Below, in pieces: positions 27,501 to 35,953 of a stretch of 64,000 bases of DNA. A program made the position numbers and the translations under genes. Origin of the DNA: Plazaster borealis (Eukaryota > Echinodermata > Asteroidea > Forcipulatida > Labidiasteridae); contig CM037471.1 of assembly GCA_021014325.1 (NCBI GenBank), positions 22,216,818 through 22,280,817 of the forward strand. The letters are read 5' to 3'. The notes beneath the pieces were generated by a model, which was given only the letters and a program-made list of their open reading frames with translations, made no database searches and was not told the DNA's origin. Numbering within the stretch: the first letter of the stretch is position 1; each line of letters begins with the position of its first letter.

Positions 27501-30500
27501 ATTTCATTTTGAAGAACAGCATCATCTGTCAAAATTAGTTCAGAGGAAAAAAACAAAAAAAAATTGATGAAAATCAGGCCATGCAAAAGTTGCTCAGCAG
27601 AGAAAACTCTTTTATTGCAGAAACTGTTTACAGGCCATGTGTTATACATGTCAGGTGTCCAGTTCAATGATTAAATTTTGCTAAGAATTTGTTTGTGCTG
27701 AACCTAAACATGGCAAGCCGGATTATAGACAACAAATATTTTGTGGAGAATGTTGGAGAGCCTTTCATCTTAAAGTAAGTTTTAACCCAGAGAAAATTAT
27801 TTTTTCTTCAAATTCATTTTATTTATTAATAATTTGTTGCGTCCCTGTCCACAGTCTGGTTATTCTGCAGAGGATTTTGTGAAAGGTGAAGACATTTTGG
27901 ATATTTGGTTTGACAGCGGCTCATCTTGGTCCCATGTGCTAAAAGGTAAAGATAACAAAATATTTAAAAACTTCTACTGATAAACAAAACAAGCACAAAA
28001 TGGTTCATTTAAATGATGCCATGTTGGATAACTTGAAAGGGTTTCAAATCCTACTCATGTACATGGTTGTTACCGCAAACCTTACTAGATTGTGTCTCTA
28101 CCATGCAAAGTTTCCAATCCTACTCATGTACATGGTTGTTATCGCAAACCTTACTAGGTTGTATCTCCACCAATGCAAAGTTTCAAATCCTATTTACAGT
28201 TATTGCCAATTTTCTCTTTATATTCAGATGCAGACCAGCAAGCTGATCTATACTTGGAGGGTGAAGACCAGTACGGAGCTTGGTTTCAAACTTCGCTATT
28301 AACGAGTGTTGCTGTTAATGACAGGGCACCTTACAAGTGAGATCCTCATTTCTGCATTTCAGTTTCCTTTTTTTCTAGTCCAGTCTCGGTTAAAACTGAA
28401 TTCCAGAGAAGTAAAACCTTGCGTTTGCGCCATCACAGGGCTCAAAACACTTACTGGCCAGAACCCAGTACTTGTTGTACTAGAACTCTAACCTCATAAT
28501 TCTTGCAGATCAATGTTTTTACGGAAACACTTTTTTAAAGAGGGACTCCAAGGCCGAATTCAGTTTTGTGATGAACTTGTTTTCCAATAGATAGAGTCCT
28601 CATGAAAGAGGAAAAAAAGTTATAAGTCTCTAGCCTCACGTTAAAACGGTGTAAGTTGCCGTTGTGGTTGGGAAAGTTGTAAAGTGCCTTGATCTAGCTA
28701 CTATAATATGTGCACTAGATAAAAATCTATTATTATTATTACTATTTATCTTACCCTCTTGTCTTTTTCAGGAATGTTTTAGGGCATGGCTTTACGTTGG
28801 ATGGCGAGGGAAGGAAGATGTCCAAATCCTTGGGGAACGTGATCGATCCAAATGTTGTTGTCAGTGGGGGAGAGGTAGGGTTAACACCCATCTTTAATAA
28901 GTAGTCTCCTGATGATGTCTCCAGAGCAGGCTAGTCGAAATGTTGAGACCGATTAAGACCTCACTTCGCGGCAGTGAAGTAAATAACGAAAAGTCCCCTC
29001 GATCCACTAAAGCGAAAGCAAAAGTCCCGGCCGATTTCCTACCTCCCCATCAGGTAGAAGTTAATAACCAGGACAGTTCTTTTCAGAATTAGTTAGTCTC
29101 CCGAAATCCATAATCTATTTCGCAGCAGTGGAATAAAATTAATAGCAGACAAGTTCTCAAAGAACAAATCTACACAGATAATTAGATATATATACATAAT
29201 GGTGTCACCGCAAACTGAACATACATTTTTAGTAAGTCCCGCATTCAAATGTCGTTTCTTATTTCTTATTCAAGAGTTGTGATTTGAAAACAAATTTGTT
29301 GGATTACGTTCTTGTGGAAAGGTGGGGAAAAAAAAGTTTACAATAGTTGTATGTACAGCAAAAGAAATTCAGACATCAAATTAACATGTGACAATTGGAC
29401 TTGTTCACTGCGTTCTATTGGAATTATGTATAGTAATTCTCACACCAGAACAGGGTCTGACTATTTTGTCCTACTTGCCTAAGTTGTTTAACTCCTAAAA
29501 AGTTACCTGCTTGTTTAATTGCCTGTATGCTTATTTAATAATCTGTATTTTTGTAAAGCGCATTGAGACTTTGTGTAATGCGCTATATAAGAACTGTATT
29601 ATTATTATTATTATTAGATGGCCGCACTGCAGGTTGCAACATAGTCTGCTCTCAATTCAGGATTTATCATTATGTTTGTTTTTAACTCTTTGACTTGTGC
29701 TGCAGAACAAGAAGAAGGATCCCGTCTACGGAGCAGACGTTCTGAGATGGAGACTAGCAGAGTCCAGCTGGTTGACCAGGGTTCATATCAGTCCGGACCA
29801 CTTTGCGATGACCAACCAAAACCTCTTAAAGGTATGGTAACCTTGGTGCAATCCCGGATTGTGGCTTGACGTGGCAGAGCGGTCTAGTTCACCGGACCCA
29901 AGCTCTGGTGTTGTCAGCAGCAGAGTGTGGGTTCGATACCCGGTCTTGACACCTGTGTCATTAAGCAAAGACACTTAACCATTCATGCTTGGTCCTTCGG
30001 ATGGGACATAAAACCGTTGGGCCTGTGTTGTTAAGTGCACTTAAAAGAACCCAGTACACTCATCGATAAGAGAAGGGGTTTGCCTTGCTGTTTTCTGGCA
30101 TGGTTGGCTGCAGATTGCGCCACAGCACCTTGTAAATGCTACACAAAATGGGTCTAATATTCATAACTCTGCATACCTTTCATTAAAACAGAATGAGCGA
30201 ATAATCAGCACCATGAGTGCCCTCCTGTGGCGGATACCAGCGCTTTATTTATCATTAACTTCAGGGACCAATTATCTTCCAAAGATTTAGCAAACATCTC
30301 TTTTTTCCTCTTTCTTTTTACTAGCTAAGGAACACCATTCGCTACTTTCTAGGCAACCTGTATGACTTTGACCCATCAAGTGACCTTCAACCTCATGCCG
30401 ACCTCTACCCAATAGACCAGTACATGCTTCACCTTCTCTTTATCTACGGGTCAAAGGTCACAGCTGCCTACGAAGGGTACGAGTTTGGGGAGGTCACGGC

Positions 30501-33500
30501 AAAGGTGACAGAATTAGTTCATGGTAAAATCTCCGCTTTCTACTTGGACACCATGAAAGATAGGTGAGAATAGTAAAAATTGGTGTTACTATCATGGCGG
30601 GCTAGTTAGCAGCAAAATATTCTGTTAAAATTACAGTATCTTGTGGTTTAAAAGTAGAGTAGATGTATTTTTGTTAACCTATCTCATAACGTTTTATGTG
30701 GACATTCACAATAATTTGATCTTGCAATTATTTTTGTTAATGGGGAGTTTTGGGTGTTTTTTTTGGGGGGGGAGGGGTCATTTTGTTTACATTCTATGGT
30801 ATTTTGATGTTTTGGGGGGATAAACTTTAATTTTTAGTTGAGCTGCGACTTTATTTTGTTAATGTTTTTAAACCCTGCCTCTTTTAACTTTTGTATTTAC
30901 TGTTAATAAATGGTTATAGATTTTAACAATTTATATATTTGTTTATAATTTTATGTGTGTGTAGCAAGAGGTTTGGGAATTGAAGGCCTTCAGGCCACAG
31001 TCTTAAGTAAACTTTTTAAATTCCGGGCATATGCCTCTGGCTTTTGTTTTTGGTTTTTTGGTTTTTGTGAAATATTTTGTGAATGTATGTTTGTATGTGT
31101 TTTTATGCAGAATAATAAATAATAATGATAAATAATAAAAATAAGTAATAATAATATTGTTGTTTTGATTGAATCTATGTTTTGATTTGAATATAATTTT
31201 TCCAGGTTGTACACCGAAGCGTGTGACTCTGTCCAGAGACGGTCATGTCAGACTGTTCTTCATCACATGCTAGAGGTCATTGTGAGATCAGTAGCTCCCA
31301 TTTTGCCACACCTGGCTGAAGAGGCATTTGTGCACAGGAAAGGTATAGACATTACGAGCTCCCAGTTGAACCTAATCACCATCTATACCAAAAGAGATCA
31401 TTACTTTGACCCCTGAAGTGACCTTCAACCTCTTGCTGACCTCTGCCTATTTGCCCTTTGCATGGATCCGCCATGTGTGTGTAGAGCCTTGACTTCATGC
31501 TTCATTTCTATTGAAATTATGCATCTAGAGATGCAAGTGTCATTACATTACCGTGACAATACATAGTTATATAATGCTTCTATTCACTGCTGTCCCCAAT
31601 TCGAGGCTCTACACGCAAATGGCTGCCAGTGCAAAGGGCAAATAGACCAGTACATGCTTCGTCTTCTCTTTATCTATGGGTCAAAGGTCAGAGCTGCCTT
31701 TGGGTGGTCACTGCAAAGGTCACAAAACTAGTCTGTGGTAAAATATCTCAAAATTTGTCAACATGATTAGTACACCTAGAATTTCGCTTTTGGCATAAAA
31801 TATTTAATGTTGATTATGTTCGTTTAATATAAGTTGGACTTTGATATAAGCACTCCGCACTAATGCTGAAAATAGAAGCTCAGTACACGGATCTCGGACA
31901 ACGTGTCAAATTTCACTAATGTACGTGCGTGTACGTGTCCAGGCTTTATGTTTACTCACGTGCGGTCTGGTGCGCCGATGTGGTGATACATCCGGGTATT
32001 TCGAGCCAAAGTGACGTCATCAGTGCGGAGTGCTATTAAGATTCTGAGACCGTGAATGTATCTGAATCTTTTATTCGAAACCAGATGCAGTCAGTGTCTT
32101 CAAGACAGGTTGGTTCAGCTGCGAGGCGTCGTGGCATCAGCCGGAGCTGGCCGAAGTCTTTAATTCCATGAGTGAGATACGAGAGTCCTTCCTCACGGCC
32201 ATTCATGCACCAAGGAGTCGGGAGTACGACGTGACGATAAGCTCTTCAGACTCAAGATTGTTGGGGTATCTTAAGGTAGGTGGAATATAATCACACATGT
32301 GTCAGTGTATCATGTAGACTTTGTCTCTGTGGTCTCTAAATAATGTAAATGTCTCAATCGTAAAGACTTCACTCACTGTAAGATGCCGTGGTTTGTAACA
32401 ACTGTGTTTCATTTATCTTTTTTTCTGGTAATGAAACTGAGGGACCCTTCAGAAAGCGACTAGCCCTTTAACCCAATTAGGTCTGAAGATACCTGTGTAG
32501 AAAAGATGTTAAAGAAATGTCAGTTTTTATATGTGGGAGGAAAACCCCAAATAGGGAAAACCCACACAATCAGGTTGGGACTGAAAACCCAATTCTTATG
32601 CAAGGCTCTGGTCTGGGATTCGAACCGGGGTCCACAGGGGTGAAAGGCAAGGAAAGAAACCACTGAGCCAATTTGACTCCCATAAACTAAGTATTCCCAT
32701 TCATATGAGAAAGAGTGTATTTTTGTTGTTGCAAGTGAAATTAGTTTTTATCCAAACAGTTTGGATATTTCTAAGGATCATACATACCAAGTGAGATAAA
32801 AATTATTATTATTATTTTTTTAAAATCATGTTTCTTTCTTTCGTTATAAATGGAGCTTTCAGATTAAAAGCGTGTCATGGCCGAGCGGTCAGGTGCACTT
32901 GTTCAGCAGAGTGTTGGTCTTGACACTTGTGTCCTTAAAGAAGACCCTTAACCATTATTGCTTGTGCTTTGGATGGGATGTAAAGCCGTAGTAGGTCTAG
33001 TGTGTTGTGTAATGCACGTAAAAGAACCCAGTTACACTTATCGCTAAGAGAACGGCTTTGCCCCTGTGTTTCTGTCAGTGGCTGCTGAATGCGCCGCAGC
33101 ACCTCGTTAACCATTATAAGGTGCTCGTAATTGGGTCTCATAATTCAAAATATAGCTCTGCTTATCCTGTTGAAAAACAAATAATGAGTGCTTTGATACG
33201 TCCCGAGGGGTTTGATAAAGCACTATATAAGAATTCAGTATTATTATTATTATTATAAAGGAGTTATCCAAGTTTTGATTATTTTTGTTTTTTAGGGTCT
33301 TCAGGAAGATTCCACTTCTTGTACTTCTCATCTCAGTGAACTCATGATGGCTTCCTTCACAACCGTTGCCATAGAGACAGAGAGGTCACCAACAGAGGGC
33401 AGTATTGTCATTGACAGCAGTGTTGGAGTTACATCACCTGGTAAGATTTGATCACTAGATTCCTTTTTAAATCTTGTTTTTTTTTTGCATAAAATCTCAA

Positions 33501-35005
33501 GAGATTTGATGGTTCAAGGAATGGAGAAAGTGGCCCAATGATCTTGGTGTGATAGTGTCTAGTGCTATGAGCGTCAAAATTGGAAGATACCAGCAAGATT
33601 GATTTCCATTATAATTACTGTCTGATTATCTAGAACAGCCCCTAACAAGGAAGCCTTTGGGGAGGTGGAACTGAACTTAAATGAACTTAACTTAACCTAA
33701 AGAGCTGGAGTAGCTTCTTCTCTTTTCAACCTTCGCCTCTTTGAGTTTTGTAGTTATGATTTACCTTCGTGGTCTGTCCTAGCTCGTTAGGTTAATTTAA
33801 GTTCATTTAAGTTCAGTTCCACCTCCCCTAGGGCCTCCTTGTTAGGGGCCAGTCACAATTATCAACATTTTCAAAAGCGTACAAACCGTATGCTGGGATG
33901 GAGGGGGTTGATGCTCGCCGTACGCCTTTGTTTCTAAAAGAATTTCAAACTATAAAAACATAGCTTCAAGGCCCTTTTTGCACTGTTAGATAAGGACCAT
34001 TTTTTTTATATTATTTTTTTTTGACCTTTTGAAAGTCAGATAAGCCGCATCTTGTACGCAGGAAGTTAGGGTATTATATATCTGTTAAGGATGTGTTTAT
34101 ATATTTCTTATATCTGTGCTCGTAATAAACAGGGTTTGCATGTTATTCACATACAAGTATCTCTATGTAGAATTGCGCGAAGAAAAAAACCCAATTTCTC
34201 TTTGTACACTTTTAGGGGGGAGGGAGTGGGTATTGAAAAAGTGTACGGTTTGTACGCTTGTGAAAATGTTGATAACTGTGAACAACCCCTTAAACTTCCT
34301 TGCAGAGTATTTAGAAGTACTAAGTACCAAGAAACCAAGAACTAAGGTTTTGTTTGTTTGTCCTGTTCCGTCCCCGGTCTGTCCTGTATGATCTGTTGCA
34401 ACTTTAGTTCTGTTAAGAAGTTCAGTATGTTGTTTTATAAAGGCATTTCTATACAAGACTTTGTCTTTTGAATATGCCTCCATATTTGCCTCTGCTTCAT
34501 TGTGTCTCATATAATTATAATAATAATAATATAGTAAAGAGACATTTATGAAGTGCAAACAGTTGCAGATCGGCTCCGCTTCAAGGCGCTGAGTACAAGC
34601 CAAAGGATTAAACAAAATAAATTAAAAACAACAATAATTTTAAAATAATTACAAAAATTACCTCTGGACCTGTCAAATACACAGTAAGCTCAAAAGATGA
34701 ACTAGTTAGAGAATTATGATTCTTGTAGTTGTCTATGCATCGTTGTTCAATTTTGATCTCTCTATAATATTTACTTGTATCTACATTTTGCAATATGGCA
34801 ATAAATGTTGAGTTGAATTAACATTGAAGTGATATCTTACAACTTTACATTGATCTTAGATGGTGTAACATCCGATGCCCAGTATAGCCTCCTCATCCAG
34901 CCTGCCAGTCGCCCGCAGTGTCAACGATGTCGCAAACACACAGCGAAGACTCCCAATCAACCATGTAGTAGATGCCTGGATGCAATGTCTGGCGGCTGGG
35001 AATGA
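15325..35005 (+). CDS. IARS2: mitochondrial isoleucyl-tRNA synthetase, 22 coding exons
   Basis: Exons: 15325-15507, 17160-17282, 18287-18446, 18969-19041, 20536-20614, 20932-20981, 21412-21521, 21980-22177, 23366-23532, 24282-24372, 24972-25123, 25727-25887, 26809-26911, 27855-27945, 28228-28336, 28772-28874, 29706-29831, 30325-30563, 31206-31342, 32085-32275, 33296-33440, 34860-35005. All introns are GT-AG, phases agree throughout, and the sum is 2937 nt (978 residues; human IARS2 is about 1012). The enzyme charges mitochondrial tRNA-Ile with isoleucine. Visible motifs: an N-terminal Arg/Ser-rich leader fitting a mitochondrial targeting peptide; HVGH (class I HIGH motif) at 95-98; [11 protein letters not shown] at 123-133; editing-domain WTTTPWT at 267-273 and HTAPAHG..D at 361-370; WCISRQR at 489-495; KMSKS at 632-636; anticodon-binding domain around 690-800; C-terminal zinc-knuckle cysteines 951, 954, 966, 969. 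No key residue is missing, so it should be functional. Confidence 0.96.
15531..15725 (+). repeat. (TTTG)n tracts with G-run, IARS2 intron 1
   Basis: Two TGTT/TTTG microsatellites (about 15540-15570 and 15679-15722) flank a 10-base G run at about 15661-15670. They are candidates for length polymorphism. Confidence 0.9.
16004..16180 (+). mobile_element. SINE S1 fragment (middle part), IARS2 intron 1
   Basis: It starts in the conserved block (TTAACCATTATTGCTTC), runs through CTTCGGATGGGATGTAAAGCC, and fades before the 3' tail. The tRNA head is missing. Confidence 0.65.
17160..17282 (+). CDS. IARS2: IARS2 exon 2 (HIGH-motif exon)
   Basis: 41 codons encoding [10 protein letters not shown] and then [16 protein letters not shown], the first ATP-binding signature of class I synthetases. 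The acceptor is CCCTAAG and the donor is AAG|GTAAGT. Confidence 0.95.
17609..18246. mobile_element. MITE family M3, long copy, IARS2 intron 2
   Basis: The ends are inverted: GCCACTTCAAGGTTGG on the left and GATGTGAAGTGGTTAAC on the right. The interior is shared with 25998-26625: CTTGACAAAGGAAAGACAACAAAG, CTGCCATGGTATGCTGGAATCTC, CAACAGGACAAAGG. The length is about 640 bp. No transposase frame is present. Confidence 0.8.
18521..18905. mobile_element. M1-related MITE (subfamily M1b), IARS2 intron 3
   Basis: It begins after a TTAA (18517-18520) with AAGGGATTGCATATG and shares long blocks with the copy at 36490-37069: TGAGATATTGC, GCAGGAAGAATAATCTGCA, TTTTTCCATAACCGCAG. The right end is eroded. 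Confidence 0.7.
19148..19514. mobile_element. TTAA-flanked MITE (family M1), copy d, IARS2 intron 4
   Basis: TTAA flanks lie at 19144-19147 and 19515-19518. The ends are AGGTATCGTACACGTTTGG and ATGTTCATTGCCT. The central hairpin is GACTTCAGGCCTGAAGCC. Confidence 0.88.
19624..19790. mobile_element. MITE family M2, degraded copy, IARS2 intron 4
   Basis: The left end AATTTCACAGAGCTGCTTAAG and interior TTTTGGCTGGTAACC match the M2 elements at 20214, 49322 and 51268. The right end is lost. Confidence 0.6.
19838..20112 (+). mobile_element. SINE S1, headless copy, IARS2 intron 4
   Basis: It starts at the conserved block (GACACTTGTGTCCTTGAGC), includes GGAGCGCCATGAGTATCACTG and GAGCGCTATAGAAGAAGCC, and ends in TTATTATTATT. 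The tRNA head is absent. Confidence 0.75.
20133..20448 (-). mobile_element. SINE S1 on minus strand, interrupted by an M2 MITE
   Basis: The conserved block (20133-20175) and the start of the tRNA-like head lie on the left. The rest of the head (TTGAGTCCGGTGCACTTGAC, CGCTCGGCC) resumes at 20408, after the M2 element at 20214-20407. Confidence 0.75.
20214..20407. mobile_element. MITE family M2, complete copy nested in a SINE
   Basis: The terminal inverted repeats are GGGCCCAATTTCATAAAGCT and AGCTCTATGAAATTGGACCC. The whole element is about 194 bp and full of CTGCTTAAGC-type palindromes. Confidence 0.85.
20735..20890. repeat. M1-like MITE fragment, IARS2 intron 5
   Basis: It starts GGGAGGGTATACCTTTGGTAA, continues with AAACCTACTTGGTAAG and GAAGCGATTC, then breaks off shortly before exon 6 at 20932. 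Confidence 0.6.
21062..21125 (-). repeat. 3' tail of the TTTATAAGC-type retroelement, IARS2 intron 6
   Basis: Read on the minus strand, CGATCTGCAACTGTTTGCGC is followed by TTTATAAATC and a TTATTATT tail. The same 3' end occurs at 34515-34610 and 46664-46745. Confidence 0.6.
21172..21310. mobile_element. MITE family M2, right-truncated copy, IARS2 intron 6
   Basis: The left end CAATTTCATAGAGCTGCTTA is followed by the shared interior TTTGCTAAGCAGAAATGAGC and TTTGGCTGGTAACCATATTC. No right end is found. Confidence 0.7.
21620..21832 (+). mobile_element. SINE S1, 5' half, IARS2 intron 7
   Basis: The tRNA-Leu-like head is intact (GACCGAGCGGATAAGAGC, ACTCAAGCTC, GGTTCGAGTCCCGG), followed by the conserved block. 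It ends early, after GATGGACTGGCAGCCTGTCC. Confidence 0.85.
22180..22880. repeat. dispersed repeat of unknown class, IARS2 intron 8
   Basis: It carries an ATAATAATTATAATAAT edge, a GAACCAGGGCCAAAGTGGTG block resembling a tRNA T-arm near its right end (22815-22835), and open frames on both strands without recognisable domains. It is probably an old non-autonomous retroelement. The internal palindrome-like GGCGCC at 22280 and 22335 is notable. Confidence 0.4.
23640..24012. repeat. M1-related MITE, third subfamily, IARS2 intron 9
   Basis: It contains a strong hairpin, CTGTCACAGTGTTTTCACACTGTGACAG (23700-23727), and the M1-type ending CAACAGCTGCAGTGCTTCTC, then CCTACCTTTAA. A related copy on the opposite strand lies at about 38240-38575. 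Confidence 0.55.
24480..24610 (-). mobile_element. tRNA-like SINE (family S2), IARS2 intron 10
   Basis: The minus strand reads GGGCTAGATAGCTCAGTTGG, then TAGAGCGCCGGCACGTTAAT and GGTTCAAGTCCCGCTCTAGT, which fold as a tRNA with Lys/Asn-like arms. It is followed by TCAATTTTTCTTCGTTCAACC. At least five further copies in the window share the same flanks, so this is a repeat family and not a tRNA gene. Confidence 0.75.
25173..25385 (+). mobile_element. SINE S1, 5' half, IARS2 intron 11
   Basis: The tRNA-Leu-like head (GGTTGAGCGGTTAAGAGC, GGTTCGAGTCCCGG) and the conserved block with CTTCGGATGGGAC are present. It stops in the middle, just before an S2 copy. Confidence 0.8.
25402..25530 (+). mobile_element. 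tRNA-like SINE (family S2), IARS2 intron 11
   Basis: The leader TTGACAAAATAGAGAGACC precedes a tRNA-like body starting GGGCTAGATAGCTCAGTTGG at 25434, then GATTCAAATCCTGCTCTAGT and CAATTTTTCCTTGCTCAACC. Confidence 0.78.
25998..26625. mobile_element. MITE family M3, long copy, IARS2 intron 12
   Basis: The ends are inverted, TTAACCACTTCACG and CGATGTGAAGTGGTTC. The interior matches 17609-18246 closely. Both copies sit in IARS2 introns. Confidence 0.82.
27855..27945 (+). CDS. IARS2: IARS2 exon 14 (source of a copy at ~49 kb)
   Basis: 30 codons plus one base, encoding [19 protein letters not shown], then [12 protein letters not shown] near-identical copy including both splice sites lies inverted at 49013-49112 in TMEM19 intron 4. 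Confidence 0.93.
28039..28190 (+). repeat. tandem duplication, ~66-bp unit, IARS2 intron 14
   Basis: The unit carries AATCCTACTCATGTACATGG, TTGTTACCGCAAACCTTACT and ACCATGCAAAGTTTC. Two full units and the start of a third are present. The same ATGGTTGTACC...ACCATGCAAAGCTTC pairing occurs at 45368-45435 and 53887-53953. Confidence 0.75.
28536..28735 (+). repeat. fragment related to the 54.2-kb MITE
   Basis: GAATTCAGTTTTGTGATGAAC, GATAGAGTCC and TTAAAACGGTGTAA match the left arm of the element at 54164-54660. It is followed by a GTGCACTAGAT...TATTATTATT tail. Confidence 0.5.
28772..28874 (+). CDS. IARS2: IARS2 exon 16 (KMSKS exon)
   Basis: The exon encodes [20 protein letters not shown] and then [19 protein letters not shown] (residues 632-636) is the second ATP-binding signature of class I synthetases. 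The acceptor is TTTTTCAG and the donor is GTAGGG. Confidence 0.95.
29872..30245 (+). mobile_element. SINE S1, near complete, IARS2 intron 17
   Basis: The tRNA-Leu-like head (CGTGGCAGAGCGGTCTAG, GTGTGGGTTCGATACCCGG), the conserved block and the distal part (AAAAGAACCCAGTACACTC, AGAAGGGGTTTGCC, CAGCACCTTGTAAA) are present. The TTATT tail is lost. Confidence 0.82.
30325..30563 (+). CDS. IARS2: IARS2 exon 18 (anticodon-binding domain; has a partial copy nearby)
   Basis: 79 codons plus two bases, encoding [19 protein letters not shown] and, later, [10 protein letters not shown]. Part of this exon recurs in broken form at 31402-31755 in the next intron. Confidence 0.93.
31402..31755 (+). pseudogene. 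partial copy of IARS2 exon 18 in intron 19, split by a MITE
   Basis: 31402-31446 matches exon 18 from ACTTTGACCC through GTGACCTTCAACCTC to GACCTCT. After a 199-bp insertion the match resumes at about 31641 with ATAGACCAGTACATGCTTC, GTCTTCTCTTTATCTATGGG and TCAAAGGTCA, and runs to GGTAAAATATCTC. A Gly/Tyr-rich stretch is deleted and stops are present. It lacks usable splice sites, so it should be spliced out with the intron. Confidence 0.88.
31447..31645. mobile_element. MITE with ~43-bp terminal inverted repeats
   Basis: The left arm is 31447-31489 (CTATTTGCCCTTTGCATGG ... TGTGTAGAGCCT). The right arm is 31604-31645 (AGGCTCTACACGCAAATGG ... GCAAAGGGCAAATAG). The two pair over almost their whole length. 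TA dinucleotides at both ends fit a TA target duplication. I recognise no superfamily. Confidence 0.87.
31849..32034. mobile_element. short MITE just before IARS2 exon 20
   Basis: Inverted ends CACTCCGCACTAATG and CATCAGTGCGGAGTG enclose CpG-rich sequence with several ACGTG motifs. It ends about 50 bp before the acceptor of exon 20. Confidence 0.7.
32515..32690 (-). mobile_element. tRNA-like SINE (family S3), minus copy, IARS2 intron 20
   Basis: The minus strand has a tRNA-like start (TTGGCTCAGTGGTTTCTTTC, CGGTTCGAATCCCAGACC), then GCGTGGGTTTTCCC-like and GGGGTTTTCCTCCCACAT blocks. Sister copies lie at 38063, 43491 and 47228. Confidence 0.72.
32871..33257 (+). mobile_element. SINE S1, near complete, IARS2 intron 20
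   Basis: The head carries a deletion between GGCCGAGCGG and TTGGTCTTGACACTTG. The conserved block, CGTAAAAGAACCCAG and AAAGCACTATATAAGAATTC, and the TATTATTATT tail are all present. It ends 39 bp before exon 21. Confidence 0.85.
33638..33850. mobile_element. fold-back MITE, ~60-bp inverted arms, IARS2 intron 21
   Basis: The left arm reads GCCCCTAACAAGGAAGCC, then GGGGAGGTGGAACTGAACTT. The right arm is its complement (AAGTTCAGTTCCACCTCCCC, GGCCTCCTTGTTAGGGGC). The single-strand form would fold into a long hairpin. Confidence 0.88.
33854..34280. mobile_element. second MITE abutting the first, IARS2 intron 21
   Basis: The left end CACAATTATCAACATTTTC, AAAGCGTACAAACCGTA matches the complement of the right end (TACGGTTTGTACGCTTGTG, AAAATGTTGATAACTGTG). 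The interior has no recognisable gene. Confidence 0.82.
34515..34620 (-). repeat. 3' end of the TTTATAAGC-type retroelement, IARS2 intron 21
   Basis: The minus strand ends CGGAGCCGATCTGCAACTG, TTTGCACTTCATAAATGTC and a TTATTATTATT tail. It matches 46664-46745. Confidence 0.65.
34860..35005 (+). CDS. IARS2: IARS2 last exon (C-terminal zinc knuckle)
   Basis: The exon encodes the C-terminus with two CxxC pairs (PQCQRC and PCSRC, cysteines 951/954 and 966/969), the zinc-binding end found in bacterial-type and mitochondrial IleRS. The stop TGA is at 35003-35005. Confidence 0.94.
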
Positions 35006-35063
35006 GACTACTGCAAACTGCTGAATGTTCTCTTGTGCCAATGTGTAATTTACCCTAAACAGC

Positions 35064-35069
35064 AATAAA
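35064..35069 (+). terminator. polyadenylation signal AATAAA of IARS2
   Basis: AATAAA lies 59 nt after the IARS2 stop codon, giving a very short 3' UTR. The following 35085-35115 is related to the edge of another dispersed element (compare TTTACCTCTAAGATGGCGG at about 51949-51967). Confidence 0.75.
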
Positions 35070-35089
35070 CTTTAAGCGTTGCATCATCA

Positions 35090-35825
35090 AGCCGCCATCT
35101 TAGAGGTAAACTGATGATGAAACAATGGAACTGCACAGATTTGTATGCGCGGCGCACAGGATTGGCCAATAAACAACGGTGAAATGACACAAACCTACAG
35201 GATAGGCCCCTTTGCAATAGACGCTTCCCATGAAATATGTTAATTTCACATCGCCCTTGGGCACTAACACTACTGGTTGGCAAAATGAGGGAACATCACG
35301 TCTTTTTGTATGGGGCTGATGACGGCGCAACGCATACGTGTTTGTGCGTCTGCCTAGTGCATAACTCTAAACCAATCAATGGTGTCTGTATGCATGTTTG
35401 AATGTAATGAGCATAATTCGTCGGCTCAGTGCTATAAAGTCATTAACTGCAATTTCACATCCGTAATGATCAAAGGGTCATTAAATGAAAAATGGGTACA
35501 CATTTAAAAAACTAATCAACAAATAGATAGTTTACTTAGAAAATGAATGTTTCTCTTTGCCAAACAAATACTTTAAAGACCACTCTTGATCAATAGACTC
35601 CATTTACTAGGAGCTCCAAAATATGCAAAATAAATTTTATGAAATCCATACAAATTGCACTAATGTCCTCATAGTCCTGAGCCAACGATCTCATGAGAAG
35701 GGCTTATTGGTTCCAAGCCTTGTACATCTAAAGTCTGTCAGGCCAAGAAAACTTTCTTATCTGTTGAATTCCCCCTTCATATAGTATTACAATCTGCTAC
35801 AATTTAGCATCACCATGGACACAGA
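35090..35825. other. intergenic stretch between convergent IARS2 and CCDC34
   Basis: No gene is recognised. The left end (to about 35345) has CpG-rich patches and GATGATG motifs shared with the MITE at 51822-51992. The remainder is plain AT-rich sequence. Confidence 0.5.
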
Positions 35826-35826
35826 T

Positions 35827-35953
35827 ATTGACAAAATAGGGAGACCGCCAACATAGGGCTAGATAGCTCAGTTGGTAGAGTGCCGGCACGTTAAACCGGA
35901 GGTCGTTGGTTCAAATCCCGCTCTAGTAAATTTTTCTTTGTTCAACCCCAAAC
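35827..35953 (+). mobile_element. tRNA-like SINE (family S2)
   Basis: The leader TTGACAAAATAGGGAGACC is followed by GGGCTAGATAGCTCAGTTGG, TAGAGTGCCGGCACGTTAAA and GGTTCAAATCCCGCTCTAGT, then AATTTTTCTTTGTTCAACCC. This is the cleanest plus-strand copy. Confidence 0.8.

Noticed and set aside
34163..34615. 150-codon minus-strand open frame
   Set aside because: It runs across an intron of IARS2, a MITE arm and a retroelement tail, without any domain.
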